21,525 bases of DNA from Acephala macrosclerotiorum (GCA_014904845.1 MU119747.1:1-21525); one strand, 5' to 3'; shown: positions 1 through 10,343, counted from the stretch's first letter. Program-made: numbers and translations. The notes: generated by a model from the letters alone, not told the origin.

Positions 1-92
<92 letters not shown>
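1..92. repeat. poly(A) homopolymer, 92 bases
   Basis: The window opens with 92 uninterrupted A, broken by a C at position 93. It is by far the longest homopolymer here; the next are 32, 24 and 22 bases. It may continue to the left of the window. It could be a genuine A-tract, the poly-A tail of an inserted retrocopy, or a contig-end or assembly artefact. No target-site duplication or upstream gene can be judged because the left flank is missing. Confidence 0.97.
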
Positions 93-93
<1 letters not shown>

Positions 94-297
94 AATCGAA
101 TTAAAAAAAAATATAAAATTATTTCAAAAGCGTTTTATTATTACAATTAATTAAAAATCAAAAATAATAAAAATTATTAAATTTAAAAAGTAATAAATAC
201 GATTATATTTTTTATTATTTATTTCAGTAAATTTATTTTTATAAATTTTAATTTTATTAATTTAAAAAAATTTGAATATTATTCGAATTACGTTTAA

Positions 298-420
298 AAT
301 ACGAGAACGAGACGTATAAAGAATCGTTTAAAGTTTTTTTATTGATTCCTTTGATTCGTTCAAAATCGAGCGAATAATAATGAAATACATAAAAAAGAAA
401 AAATAAATAAAATTATATAA
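298..420 (+). pseudogene. unrecognised plus-strand frame broken only by two TGA
   Basis: After an in-frame TAA at 295-297 the frame runs to TAA at 418-420 with only TGA at 343-345 and 352-354 inside it. The start reads TRTRRIKNRLKFFY, the middle FVQNRANNNEIHKK. There is no ATG. It is basic and contains a local G-rich, CpG-rich patch at 301-360, the densest in CpG of those I counted. It may be a decayed exon, a gene in a code where TGA is Trp, or chance. I recognise no family. A 40-codon frame free of TAA and TAG is common by chance here. Confidence 0.15.
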
Positions 421-814
421 TACTAATTTGAATATTCTAATTTTATTAATATATTTTTAAGTTGCAATCGTTAATAAAAGTAATATATTGTTTTTGATTC
501 TAAAGAAAAAAATCGATATTAATAAAGAATTGAAATTTTTTGTTTTTTAATTATTATTTAAAGTAAAATCGCAAAAAGAGATTAATAACAAATGAAATTG
601 TTAATAGTATTAATAGTAAAAAAACACTTTTTAAAATTGGTAAAATACAAATAATAAAACTTTATATTTACTATTGAATAAATATTTAAAATAAAAAAAA
701 ACTTAAAAAAATAAAACAAATAATACAAATTAAAAATATTTTTAAAATTATTAATTTTTAATTTGATTTTCTTTAGAATTTATTTTTAAATTAATATAAT
801 ATTTTTCTTGTAAA

Positions 815-934
815 ATGATTAACTTTTTTTATTTATCGTTTATAACAAGTGAAATAAATTGATTTTTTTCGAAGTGCGTTTTTTGAATAGTGATATTATA
901 CGAAAAAAAATCGATCGTAAAAAAAGTTTTTTAA
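815..934 (+). pseudogene. ATG-started small frame with two in-frame TGA
   Basis: ATG at 815 leads into a frame reading MINFFYLSFITSEIN, then TGA at 860-862, FFSKCVF, TGA at 884-886, then IVILYEKKSIVKKVF and TAA. If both TGA were read as Trp the product would be 39 residues with hydrophobic first and middle parts and a basic tail. In the standard code it stops after 15 residues. No homolog is recognised. It sits in a G-leaning stretch, as expected for a sense strand in this window, but its length is well within chance. Confidence 0.15.
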
Positions 935-1213
935 ATGTAATTGAAAAAACGAATTGAATAAAAACGAGAAAAATTGAAATCGCGTATTATAGAAAAGAAA
1001 ATTGATTATAAAAAATCTATTTTTAAAATTAAAAAATTCAAATTCGATTTTTAATTATATTAATTTGAAAAATTTAATTAAATCCTTTTACAAATTTAAA
1101 TTCGATATTTATATTTAATTTTTAGTATACTTATTAATTACTAGTATAAAAAAATTCTCAAAAACAATTATTAATAATAGAAATTTTTTAATAAAACAAT
1201 ACTTTAAACAATA

Positions 1214-1233
1214 AAACGATTTTTAAATCGTTT
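1214..1233. repeat. inverted repeat, 9-bp arms, 2-base spacer
   Basis: AAACGATTT at 1214-1222 and AAATCGTTT at 1225-1233 are perfect reverse complements separated by TT. Each arm carries one CpG. It could be a small hairpin or a protein-binding palindrome. No adjacent gene gives it a role. Confidence 0.7.
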
Positions 1234-1384
1234 AAATAATATAAAAATTTTTTTTCGATTATTAAATTAAATTTTGTATAAAATAAATACTAAAATTATT
1301 AAACGCAATAATAAAAAAATTAAAAAAAAAACGAAAAAATAAAAATATAAATAAAAAAAAAAAAACTTTAATTAAAAAAATCTA

Positions 1385-1401
1385 CGAATTAAAGTAATTC
1401 G
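1385..1401. repeat. inverted repeat, 7-bp arms, AAG loop
   Basis: CGAATTA at 1385-1391 and TAATTCG at 1395-1401 form a perfect stem with a three-base loop. It resembles the stem at 5124-5143 in using CpG at the arm ends. Function unknown. Confidence 0.65.
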
Positions 1402-2031
1402 ATAATATTAATATAATTTTAATTATTTGTAAATATAATCGATATATTACGTACAAATCTAAAAATTATATATCGTAATCGTTATTTATAGTAAAAATTG
1501 TAAATAAATACTCGATTAATATATACAATTAATATTAATATTAATTTAATAAATCGTTTATTTTCTCTCGAAAAATATATTACTATAAAACATAAAAAAA
1601 ACGCAATTCTAAAAAAAACAAAAAAAATAAAATTCTTTCAAAAAAATAAAAAAAATAAAAAAATTATAAAAAATAAAATATTAATAGTTTTATAAAAAAT
1701 TTGTTTTTAGTAATTTTTATTTAATAAATTATACGTTTCTCATTAAAATACAAAAATATTCAATAAAAAAAAAATTTAATTTTCTTTTTAATCTCACGTA
1801 ATAAAATATAATGTACAATTACTATCTTTTGATATTTTTTTAAGAAATATAAAATCGAAATTACAAATAAAATAATTAAAACCAAAATAATTACAATCAA
1901 AATAAATTACAATCAAAAGTTTTATAAATTAAAAAATTCGAAAATTGTTAAAATTTACAAAATATATATAATCGTATAAATCTAATTATTATTATATTCG
2001 CAAATTACGAAATACACTTTTTTATCCTTTT

Positions 2032-2166
2032 TTACTTTTTATATTTACTACGTATAATCTCTCTACTAACTCTAAATTCAAAGTATTTACTTTACAAACT
2101 ATTTTCGTAATTTTTTTTTCTTTTGTTTGTAATATATTCTTTTCTACGTATTCTTTTTTCAATAAT
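2032..2166 (-). pseudogene. basic minus-strand frame fragments
   Basis: On the minus strand a frame opens after TAA at 2167-2169 and reads EKRIRRKEYITNKRKKNYEN and two more codons to TAA at 2092-2094. It then continues in the same frame as SKYFEFRVSREIIRSKYKK to TAA at 2032-2034. The two blocks are strongly basic and lie in a locally C-rich + strand, so the coding strand would be purine-rich. There is no ATG and no recognised family. Purine-rich DNA alone can produce such Lys/Arg/Glu text. Confidence 0.15.
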
Positions 2167-4200
2167 TTAAAAAAAATACTTTTTTAATTAAATTATATAT
2201 ATATATTCAAAGTTTTAATATTATATATACAACGATATAATTAAATTGATTATAAGTTCTATATTTACAAATAAAATTATAATAATTATTGATTCAAAAC
2301 TCAAATATTACAGATTTTTTTAATCATAAATTTACTTTCAATTAAATTTCTAATACGAGTTTTTCTTTGTATTCGCTTAAATCAATTTACGAAAATCTAT
2401 TTTTCTTTCGATTAAATCGATACAAAATTAATTGAAAAAATTTATATAAAACTATATATTACAAATACAATGAACGTTCGCCGTTTAATTACAAAAATTT
2501 AAAATAAAAAAAAACAAAATCGAATAAATATTATTTTCGATTATAATATATTTACAAACAACGAAAAACAATCTAAAATTGTAATATACAATATTATAAT
2601 CGATAATTCAACTTTAATAATTATTTTATTTTTCTATTCGCACATAAAACCAAAAATAAACACACAAATAAAAACGTAAAAATCATTGAATATTTTATAC
2701 AATTTACCTTTTTTTAATCGAACGAATATTCGAAAAAATCAATATAATTCAAAAAATTCTTTTTTAATAAATATATTTAAATTTAATATAATAAAAAACT
2801 AATATATTTTTTAAATTGTATATTTACTATATAGATTTCATAACAATAAACTTTTGAATTTTAATCAATAAATATAAATTAAAATATTTTACGAAATAAT
2901 ATAATTTTAATATAAAAATAGAATTTTTTTATTATAAGAAATTATAAATTTGCTTTTTTTTTCGTATTTTTTTACTATATTTTATTTATTTAAATATTTA
3001 ATTATCGTTTACTAACGAATTTAATAGCGTTTAAATTAAACAATTACAATAACTATTTTCTTTTATCGATTTATTAATCCATCGAATTTTATATAAATAA
3101 TAATAAAAATTAATAATATTTTCTCGATATTTCGTAATAGCGTTTTATATTGAATATAAATACTAAATCTATTAAACGACTATTATCGTATATATAACGT
3201 TTTTTTTACGTGAATTTGTTTTTACTAATAAATTATCAATTTTTAAAATATTTCAAATATTAAATTTATAAACGAATAAAATCGAAATTATTTTCAAAGT
3301 AAATCTCGTAAATTTATAATTCAAATATTAAAAATATCAAAAATCAATAAATTTAATTTTTATCATTAGTTATTTGCGAGTAGAAAATACTTTAAAAAAC
3401 AAATATAAACTTTAAAACTTATAATAAGCGTTTAAATAAATAAATCAAAAATTATAATTACTTTAAAACTTTTTACTTTCGTAATACTATTATTTTTTTC
3501 GATTTATAATACACTAGAAAAAAAAATATTAATATTTAATTAGATTTTAATATATATATAATACGACTTTAAAAATATTACTCGAATTATTTATTACGTT
3601 TTAACGCAAAAAAATATTATTATAAAAATCAATTAAATAAACAATCGTTTAAATTAATATTAAATTTGTACTTTTACGCTTTATTTAAATAATTCAAATA
3701 AATCTAAAAATTTAAAATTATATTAAATTTATTTTACTAAATTTATATCGAAAATTTAAATTAAATTTTTTTTTTTAAAAACTTTCATTACGCTTTTTAT
3801 TGGTAAAAATTAAAAAAATTATATTTAATAATATATTCGATTATCAAATTTTACTTTATTATATTACTTTGACAAAATAATAATATATATTATATAATAA
3901 AAAATTTCAATTTCTCATACATCGAATAATCGAATCGTTTTCATATGTAATATATAGTGTATTACGTAAAGTACATTTCGAATTAATAACGCGATATTAA
4001 AATTTTTACCAACGATTTTAATATTTTTATCGATTTTTATATTCTCGATATTGATATTATACTAGTCACTAGAAAGATTTTAAAAATTATCGTCGAAAAT
4101 TTGATATTTAAATTAAATTGTACACATAAAATCAAATTAATAAAAAATTTAATTATACGATTTCAATTTAAAATCAATATATTAAAAAAAAACAAATAAA

Positions 4201-4630
4201 AATTTATAATTAATATTATAATTAAAAAAAATAAAATATGTAATATATAATTGGATTTTTAATTAATAAATATTAATACGAAATTAAAATAATAATTTAA
4301 TTATATATTAAATTATAGATTTAATTTATAAAAAAATCGACGTTATTAAAATGAATTATATTAATTCGAGAATAAAAAAGTACTAAAAAAATCACGAAAA
4401 ACTCAAATTTCTTATTGTATTATTAATATGAATAAATTATTATAAAATTATTTGTAGAACGTTTATATAAAAACAAAAGATTAATATTTAATATAATTTT
4501 TATAAATAAAACAATAATTCAAAAAACAAAGTTTTTAATAATTGAATTATTTTATTGCTTTTTTTAAATACAAATTATAATATTTTTCAAATTAATTTAT
4601 TAAATAGTGAGATTTAAATTGTAAAAAAAA

Positions 4631-4671
<41 letters not shown>

Positions 4672-5063
4672 AAAACTATAAATCAATTAATATAAAGTTT
4701 AATAGAAAATTTTAAATAATAATAATATATTGAAATAAAAAAATTCAAATAAGTTTTCAAATATATAATATTTTTTCGTTTAATTATTTTAATTATTCTA
4801 TTTAACGTCGATATAAAACATACAATTTATTAAATAAAAAACGTTATAAATAAAAATTGTATTACTATAAATTATTAGTCTTTAGAGAATTATAGTTTCG
4901 AATTTTAAATTCGAATAAAAAAAATTTTTTATTGTATATTGAAAAAACTCGAATAAAATACTTTTTAAAATATTAAAAAAAAATTATTAGAACAATATAT
5001 ATCGAAAACTATAAAATACGCCTTATAAAATTTTATTAAAAAAAATCTTATAATTAATTATTT
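4201..5063. other. gene-free A+T-rich DNA with a 32-base poly-A tract
   Basis: No gene is recognised. The main item is an A-run at 4623-4634, the bases CTT, then 32 A at 4638-4669. G and C outside CpG are roughly balanced. Nothing else stands out. Confidence 0.6.
4638..4669. repeat. poly(A) tract, 32 bases
   Basis: Thirty-two consecutive A follow a 12-A run and CTT. I see no gene just upstream whose retrocopied tail this could be. Confidence 0.95.
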
Positions 5064-5105
5064 TAGCGATGTACAATAATAATCGCTAGTAATTACTAGT
5101 AATTA
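5064..5105. repeat. hairpin overlapping a 10-bp tandem duplication
   Basis: TAGCGAT at 5064-5070 and ATCGCTA at 5082-5088 form a perfect 7-bp stem around an 11-base loop, with three consecutive G:C pairs that are rare in this window. Its right arm runs into CTAGTAATTA repeated exactly twice, 5086-5095 and 5096-5105. The pair lies 40 bases upstream of the longest open frame, so it could be regulatory, but nothing proves this. Confidence 0.7.
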
Positions 5106-5123
5106 TTAACGTTCTACTTTAAA

Positions 5124-5143
5124 CAATTCGAAAAAACGAATTG
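5124..5143. repeat. perfect hairpin, 7-bp arms, A6 loop
   Basis: CAATTCG at 5124-5130, six A, then CGAATTG at 5137-5143. It ends exactly where the long frame 5145-5519 opens, because the TGA closing the previous frame segment is 5142-5144. It has no T-run and does not look like a bacterial terminator. Confidence 0.7.
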
Positions 5144-5144
5144 A

Positions 5145-5519
5145 TTAATAAAAACAATCGAAAACGAACGTATTATAAAATTCAATTTTATAAAAATTAT
5201 TTATTTGTATTTTTCTAAATCGATAATTTCTATTATTCGCGTTTTTAGTATATTAATTGTACTTTTCGATAAAATTTGCAATTTATTATATTTCATTTTA
5301 CATTTTTTACTTTTTATTAATTTTAATTTAAACAATAAACTTTATAATACAATAATTATCGTTTTAAAACTCGATAATAATTATCGATTAATTCTACAAA
5401 AAAACAAACAAACATATAAATATTATAATTCGATTTCGAATTTTAATATATATTATATTAAACAAATTAAAATATATACTTTTTTTTTTAACGTCTTTTT
5501 TTTTTATAATATTTATTAA
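5145..5519 (+). CDS. longest open frame (124 codons), hypothetical hydrophobic protein
   Basis: The frame is open from 5145, after TGA at 5142-5144, to TAA at 5517-5519. It is the longest in the window. With 90% A+T and independent bases I expect about 0.002 frames this long per 21.5 kb, so it exceeds simple chance. No ATG occurs anywhere in it; the first alternative start is TTG at 5205, giving 104 residues. From that TTG, residues about 7-22 (IISIIRVFSILIVLF) and about 27-40 (LLYFILHFLLFINF) could be two membrane helices, followed by a hydrophilic Asn/Lys/Tyr-rich half and a Phe-rich end. The lack of ATG fits an internal exon, an old gene fragment or a chance frame. Its strand is C-leaning rather than purine-rich, which argues against coding. 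No family is recognised. Confidence 0.25.
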   Translation, partial: LIKTIENERIIKFNFIKIIYLYFSKSIISIIRVFSILIVLFDKICNLLYFILHFLLFINFNLNNKLYNTIIIVLKLDNNYRLILQKNKQTYKYYNSISNFNIYYIKQIKIYTFFFNVFFFYNIY

Positions 5520-6659
5520 AAATACAATATTGTAATAATCGTTTTTATAATTATTCTCTCGAGCGATTTTACTATATATATAAAATTATTTAAAAAATAG
5601 TAAATATTATAATTAATAAAAATTTCAATCGATATTAATAATAGTATTAATATATACAATATAAACTACGAAATAAATAGCGTTGAAACGATATTAATAT
5701 TATTAATATCGAATATTAAAAACTACGTATTTGAAAATAATTATTAATATTACAAATTTCACGAAAAAAATTACAATTTTTCGAATAATAAATTAAAATA
5801 AAATAAAGAAAATATAATATATATTTTAATAACGAGTTTTTATTATTAATTTTATTTTGTTTTTATAAAAATAAATCTATAAAATATTTTGAATATAAAT
5901 ATTGAAATTAAAATATAAAGTATTATTAATAAATCTAATTAATAAAATTTAAATAAAATTTAAATTAATTTTTTTATAATAAAAAATTAATATTTAAATA
6001 TAAACATTTTAAATATCGATTTAAATTTTATTTAATTTAATTAAATTCTATCAAACGTTAAATTTATAATCGATAATATCAAAAATTTATAATTTTATTT
6101 AAAATATTACTTTAAAATTAACGACGAATAAAATAATTGATTTTTTTGATTTATTATTTTTTGTTTCAAATACTAAAATAAATTTTCAATTCGAATTCGA
6201 AAAATTTCTACAAAATACTATAAATCTTTGAAAATACGTTTAAAAAAACGCGAAAAAAGAATTTATTAAAAATAAATAAAATAGTAATTAAAACGAATAT
6301 AAAAAATATAATACGACGTTTTAATTATTTTTAAATCAAAAAATATTTAAATTTGACAAATTTAATGCGATTATATTTCTTTTTTTTTGAGTAATAATTA
6401 ATAACTTTTTAATTTGTTTCGATTATATTTTTTAATCAAATTAGAAAACGATTATTGTAATAAATATTAAATCAAAATTTTTCAATTCAAAAAACGAATT
6501 AGTAAATAATATTATTAGAAAAATTTAACGATAATATATTCGAAAATTTAATAATCCAATATTATTATTTTTAAGAAATTCATTGGAAAATTAATTTTTT
6601 TTAAAGTATAAAAATCGAAATATAAATTTTTCACGTAAAAAATTCAATAAAATCTTTGG
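5520..6659. other. gene-free A+T-rich DNA
   Basis: No gene, RNA or convincing repeat is seen. G and C outside CpG are about balanced, and AAT/ATT-like words dominate. Confidence 0.6.
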
Positions 6660-7923
6660 AAAAAAATAATCAATTATTAAAAAATTAAAAACAAAAAAAA
6701 AATTAAATTTATAAAAATTTTTAATTAAATCAAATTACAATTTAAACAAAAAAAAAACAAATAAAAATAGTACGATTAAATATTTACTATTTTTTTATTT
6801 ATAGTAAAATATAAATTTATATCAAATTATAATCTCACGTTAATTAATATTTTTATATTAAAATATAAATTCATATTTACTATTATTCGTATTACGTTAT
6901 TACTTTTTCATATATTCGAAAAATATCGTCAATATTTTACATATACAAAAAAACATTTCACAAAAAAATTCAAAAAAAAATTGCAATTTCAATATTTCAA
7001 ATAAAATTCCATTTTAAAACTCTATTTATTTACGTATTTACAACTAGATTTTAAATAATTCTCGTCTCATTATTTTTTTTTTTTCATTCGCTTTATTTCT
7101 TTTTCTATACGAAACTCTTATAATTTCAATTAATAATTATTATAATAAATTATTACTATTAATAATAATATTTTTTAAATACTAAATTGAAAATATTTAA
7201 ACATTAAAATAATCAATAATAACAATAAAATCTTCTTTAAAATCAAACGTACTACAATTTTCAAAAAATTAATAAACGCTTTTTACAAAAAATATAATAA
7301 AATTTTCAATTTAATTCGTTTTTTATTTAATAATAATCTTTGTATTTTTTTATTATATTACGAATTTTATTTCGTTTTTTTAATTTTACAAATATATTTT
7401 TAAAAACTTTATAATAAACAACGTATATCCATTCTTTATTAAAATCAATATTTAATATAATAATAAATTAATAACTTAAATAAATATTTAAACAAAATTT
7501 TAATTGTAAAATAAAAAAATAATTAAAATTTCAATTAAAACGCGAAATTTTATATGTATTAATTGCATATACTTAATTATTTTAATTTCACTTTTTTACG
7601 TAATCATTTAATCCAAATTTCAAACCAAACTACAAAATCGATTATAAAATTATTATAATAACAATTTTTTTTGTATTTATACATCTATATATTTACATTT
7701 ATATCTTTTAATAATTAAATAATATTTTTTAAATTTCAATCGATTAAATTTTTTTTTATACGTTTTTTTAATATTTTTTATTTATTGTTTACGTACTAAA
7801 AATACAATTACTTAAAATTGTTTTTTCGTAATTTTATCTCGCGAATACTTTTCTTTTTCTCGATCGTCAAACTATAAACTAGTAATCAATCCCGTTAATA
7901 CTATTATTATACAATTTAATAAA

Positions 7924-8100
7924 TCAATAAAAACAATATATAATACTTTCGCCATAATCAACATCGACGACTTTTTCGTTCTCGTAATTTTCTTCGTCAA
8001 AACAATTACCAACGCCATTTTCTCCTTTTTCAAAATTACTATCGATCAATATCTCGATTTCACGATAATTGTAATTATTAATATAATCGAATTTAACGTT
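7924..8100 (-). pseudogene. acidic minus-strand frame, probable exon or decayed gene piece
   Basis: After TAA at 8101-8103 the minus frame runs 58 codons to TGA at 7924-7926. It includes NYREIEILIDSNFEKGENG, then a Cys and the acidic patch DEENYENEKVVDVDYGE. Five Gly codons (GGA, GGC, GGT, GGC, GGT order unspecified), many Glu and Asp and two Cys are unusual for 90% A+T DNA; this is the most convincing coding-like text in the window. Past the TGA the frame stays readable (FIKLYNNSINGIDY) to TAG, then TGA and TAA. There is no ATG, so it would be an internal exon or a pseudogene piece. The neighbouring frame 8046-8300 overlaps it by 55 bases, so a single frameshift or splice could join the two. 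No family is recognised. A 58-codon frame alone is not statistically exceptional. Confidence 0.35.
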
Positions 8101-8300
8101 TTATTCGCTTTTTTCTTTGAATCAATTGATTTTCTCGATCTTTTATTTATATTACTCGAAAAAAAAAAAAAAAAAAAAAATTTTTTTTTTACTAAAAAAA
8201 AAAAAAAAAAAAAAAAATCGAAAATTACAAATATAAAAAATATATTCAAAGTTTCAATTATTACTATAATAAATAAAAAAAATAATATTAAAATATACAT
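8046..8300 (-). CDS. ATG-started low-complexity frame, hypothetical
   Basis: The minus-strand ATG at 8298-8300 opens an 84-residue frame ending with TGA at 8046-8048. Residues 1-30 are hydrophobic (MYILILFFLFIIVIIE and on), then two seven-Phe runs encoded by poly-T blocks flank LVKKK, then a basic segment with KRSRKSIDSKKKANK. A start, a hydrophobic N-terminus and a basic tail would suit a small membrane protein, but the centre is simply homopolymer DNA and is very prone to indels. It lies on the G-richer strand of its domain and overlaps frame 7924-8100, which carries better coding-like text. It may be the 5' part of the same broken or spliced unit. No family is recognised. Confidence 0.25.
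   Translation of the reverse strand: MYILILFFLFIIVIIETLNIFFIFVIFDFFFFFFFLVKKKFFFFFFFSSNINKRSRKSIDSKKKANKTLNSIILIITIIVKSRY
8159..8217. repeat. A22 - T10 - ACT - A24 homopolymer block
   Basis: Runs of 22 A (8159-8180), 10 T (8181-8190), the bases ACT, and 24 A (8194-8217) lie back to back. A22 next to T10 can fold on itself. The block sits inside frame 8046-8300, where it encodes Phe and Lys runs. Confidence 0.95.
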
Positions 8301-8929
8301 ATTTTTATTTTTACAAACGAAAAACGTAAAAATAATTATTTATATAATTATATATTACATTTTACTCGACGTATAGTATTTCGCGATATAATTATTAATA
8401 AAATAAAAATATATTCTACGATTAATAAAAAAATATATAAATTAAATAATTCTTTTTTTTTATATAAACTTCAAAATTTATATTATTATTAAATCGAATT
8501 ATTATTCGTAATTTATCGAATATATTAATAATCAATTTTTAAAAAACTTAAAAAAAACTATTATAATTATTATTATTATAGCAATATTTTTAACGATTAT
8601 TAAAACGATATTTTGATTTAAATTACAAAAAAAAATACAACAATTAATTTAATAAATAATCGATATTGAAATTTCATTAAATAAAAATATAAATTTTTTT
8701 TTAAATCGTACGATAAATAATATACTTCGTAAAAATAAAAACAAAAATTAAAAACGTAATATTAAAAAAAAAATCTAAAAAATAATCAATAAAATTTAAA
8801 TAAATAAATTTTTATTTCAAATTTAAAAATAAAAAAAAAAATCAAATTATCGAATAATAAAATAAAATTAATTACATATTAAAACAAATTAATTTTTTGA
8901 TTAGTTTTTATTTAAACTTTGTTTTTTCA

Positions 8930-8988
8930 AAAACGTAATAATTAAACGTAATGAAAATTATTACTTTTTTTAAAACGTAATAATTAAA
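8930..8988. repeat. 17-bp direct repeat with an internal hairpin
   Basis: AAAACGTAATAATTAAA occurs at 8930-8946 and again at 8972-8988, 42 bases apart. Between them, GTAATAATT at 8935-8943 and AATTATTAC at 8956-8964 form a 9-bp stem flanked by A and T runs. The unit lies at the switch from the C-skewed to the G-skewed domain. Confidence 0.65.
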
Positions 8989-9542
8989 TATAATTATAAT
9001 CGTTATTTTTAAATAAATAATATAAAATTTTATTATTATTGGACTAGGATTATACAAATTAGAATTATTTGATCGAATTAAATAAAACTTTTTGTATTAT
9101 ATAGTATTTTTTTTAAAAACAAATAGAATTTTATAAAAACTTTTTTTTTATTATTAATTACAATTTTTATTGATTATTCGAAATTTTTTTGATTATTTAA
9201 AATTTAAAAATATCGATTTTTGAAATTGTAATTTTAAATAATTAAATATTATAATTGGTAAATTTTATTCGATTTTTACTATAAAATTTAAAAACTAATT
9301 TTTATTTAAAACGATATATTATTATATAAATAAATTATTATTTTTTTATTTAATTTTTAAGGAAATTTAATAATAAATTTTATAATTATACGATTTTTAT
9401 ACTAGGGAAAAAATAGTAAATTTAGTATTATTATTTATATATATATTAAACTATAAATGTAATTAGCGTTGGAATATTGTATAAATAAATAAAATTTAAA
9501 TTGAAATACAAATTTTATTATATTGAGTAAAAAATTAATTAA

Positions 9543-9836
9543 ACGATACTAAAAAAAACTATAAATAATACTTTGATTTTTCGAAAATTCAAATATTTAA
9601 AATATTCAAAGTATAAATTGTTTTTTAATAAAAAAGCGTTAATAATTGAAAAGATGATAAAAATAGATAAAAGAAATTTTGTAAATAGTATTGATAATAA
9701 AAAGATTGAAAATCAAAATAATAAAAAAAATAAAGAAAAAAGTAAAAAAAATAAAAAAAAATTAAAAAAAAGTAATAATAATAATAATAATAATACTATG
9801 AATATAAATATTGTATATAACGATAGTATTTTATAA
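9543..9836 (+). CDS. Lys/Asn-rich low-complexity frame, hypothetical
   Basis: The frame is open for 97 codons from 9543 (after TAA at 9540-9542) to TAA at 9834-9836. A TTG occurs at 9573, and the first ATG is at 9654-9656, giving 60 residues: MIKIDKRNFVNSIDNKKIEN, a Lys-rich block, seven Asn from (AAT)7 at 9774-9794, then TMNINIVYNDSIL. It lies on the G-rich strand of its domain and uses AGA, AGT and GTA codons. Asn and Lys runs are typical of proteins from A+T-rich eukaryotes. About 0.05 frames this long are expected by simple chance, so it is suggestive only. It is low in complexity, so homology would be hard to judge. It could be an exon or a small gene; no function can be assigned. Confidence 0.3.
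   Translation, partial: TILKKTINNTLIFRKFKYLKYSKYKLFFNKKALIIEKMIKIDKRNFVNSIDNKKIENQNNKKNKEKSKKNKKKLKKSNNNNNNNTMNINIVYNDSIL
9774..9794 (+). repeat. (AAT)7 microsatellite
   Basis: Seven exact AAT units, in frame as seven Asn within 9654-9836. Confidence 0.95.
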
Positions 9837-10343
9837 AGAAATTATAATAGTTCTAATAAGATTTTATTTTTCAAAAAAAAAAAAAAATCAAAAAAAAAAA
9901 TTAAAGTTTAAAAAAGTATAATAAATTGTTAAATTTTATTATATACTACAAATTTAATATTTTTAGTATTGTAAACTACTAATAAAAACTTTAATTGAAA
10001 GTATTTTAAAAATTTATTATTTGCGTATTTTAAAAAAAAAAAAAATATAAATTTTATTTATTATATAAAAAAATAAATTAATATTAATACTATTTAAATT
10101 TAGCGCTTCAAACGAAATAAAACATTTTCTCGTATTATTATTTTAATATCTTTTTCACTTTACTATTCTAATATCTTTTTCGTTTATATTCATACTAATA
10201 TATACTATTTTAATCTATTTATTATAGTAAAAAAAAATAACGCTTTATATTATTATATTTTACAACGCTATTATAAACTATACTAATTTAAATTAAAAAA
10301 AAAACGAATTAATTATTGTAAATACGTTTTTTAACATAACTTA

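Larger units (their letters stand above)
93..1080. other. gene-free A+T-rich DNA, G-leaning on the + strand from about 300
   Basis: No gene is recognised. In 301-660 I count 28 G and 13 C outside CpG, plus 10 CpG. The stretch holds two short plus-strand frames, at 298-420 and 815-934, described separately. The remainder is A/T runs with AAT/ATT-like words. Confidence 0.6.
1081..4200. other. gene-free, C-leaning A+T-rich DNA
   Basis: No gene is recognised over 3.1 kb. On the + strand C outside CpG outnumbers G, most clearly at about 1.98-2.11 and 2.64-2.72 kb. The stretch holds small hairpins at 1214-1233 and 1385-1401, basic minus-strand frame fragments at 2032-2166, a small G+C island at 2471-2484 containing the palindrome GAACGTTC, and a near-identical 19-mer pair at 1287-1305 and 3160-3178. 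Otherwise I see only A/T runs. Confidence 0.6.
6660..8880. other. strongly C-skewed domain (+ strand)
   Basis: In 6901-7260 I count 38 C and 3 G outside CpG, plus 7 CpG. The bias holds line by line from about 6660 to 8880 and disappears at about 8890. The only coding-like content is on the minus strand at 7924-8300. A strong one-strand bias of this kind is usually a footprint of transcription or replication, here compatible with minus-strand transcription. Between 6660 and 7920 I see no gene. Confidence 0.65.
8890..10060. other. G-skewed domain (+ strand)
   Basis: From about 8890 the bias reverses and G outside CpG outnumbers C, with words such as GGACTAGG, TTGG and GATGATAA. It ends near 10,060-10,080, where C dominance returns. 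The plus-strand frame at 9543-9836 lies inside it. Between 8990 and 9540 I see no gene. Confidence 0.6.
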
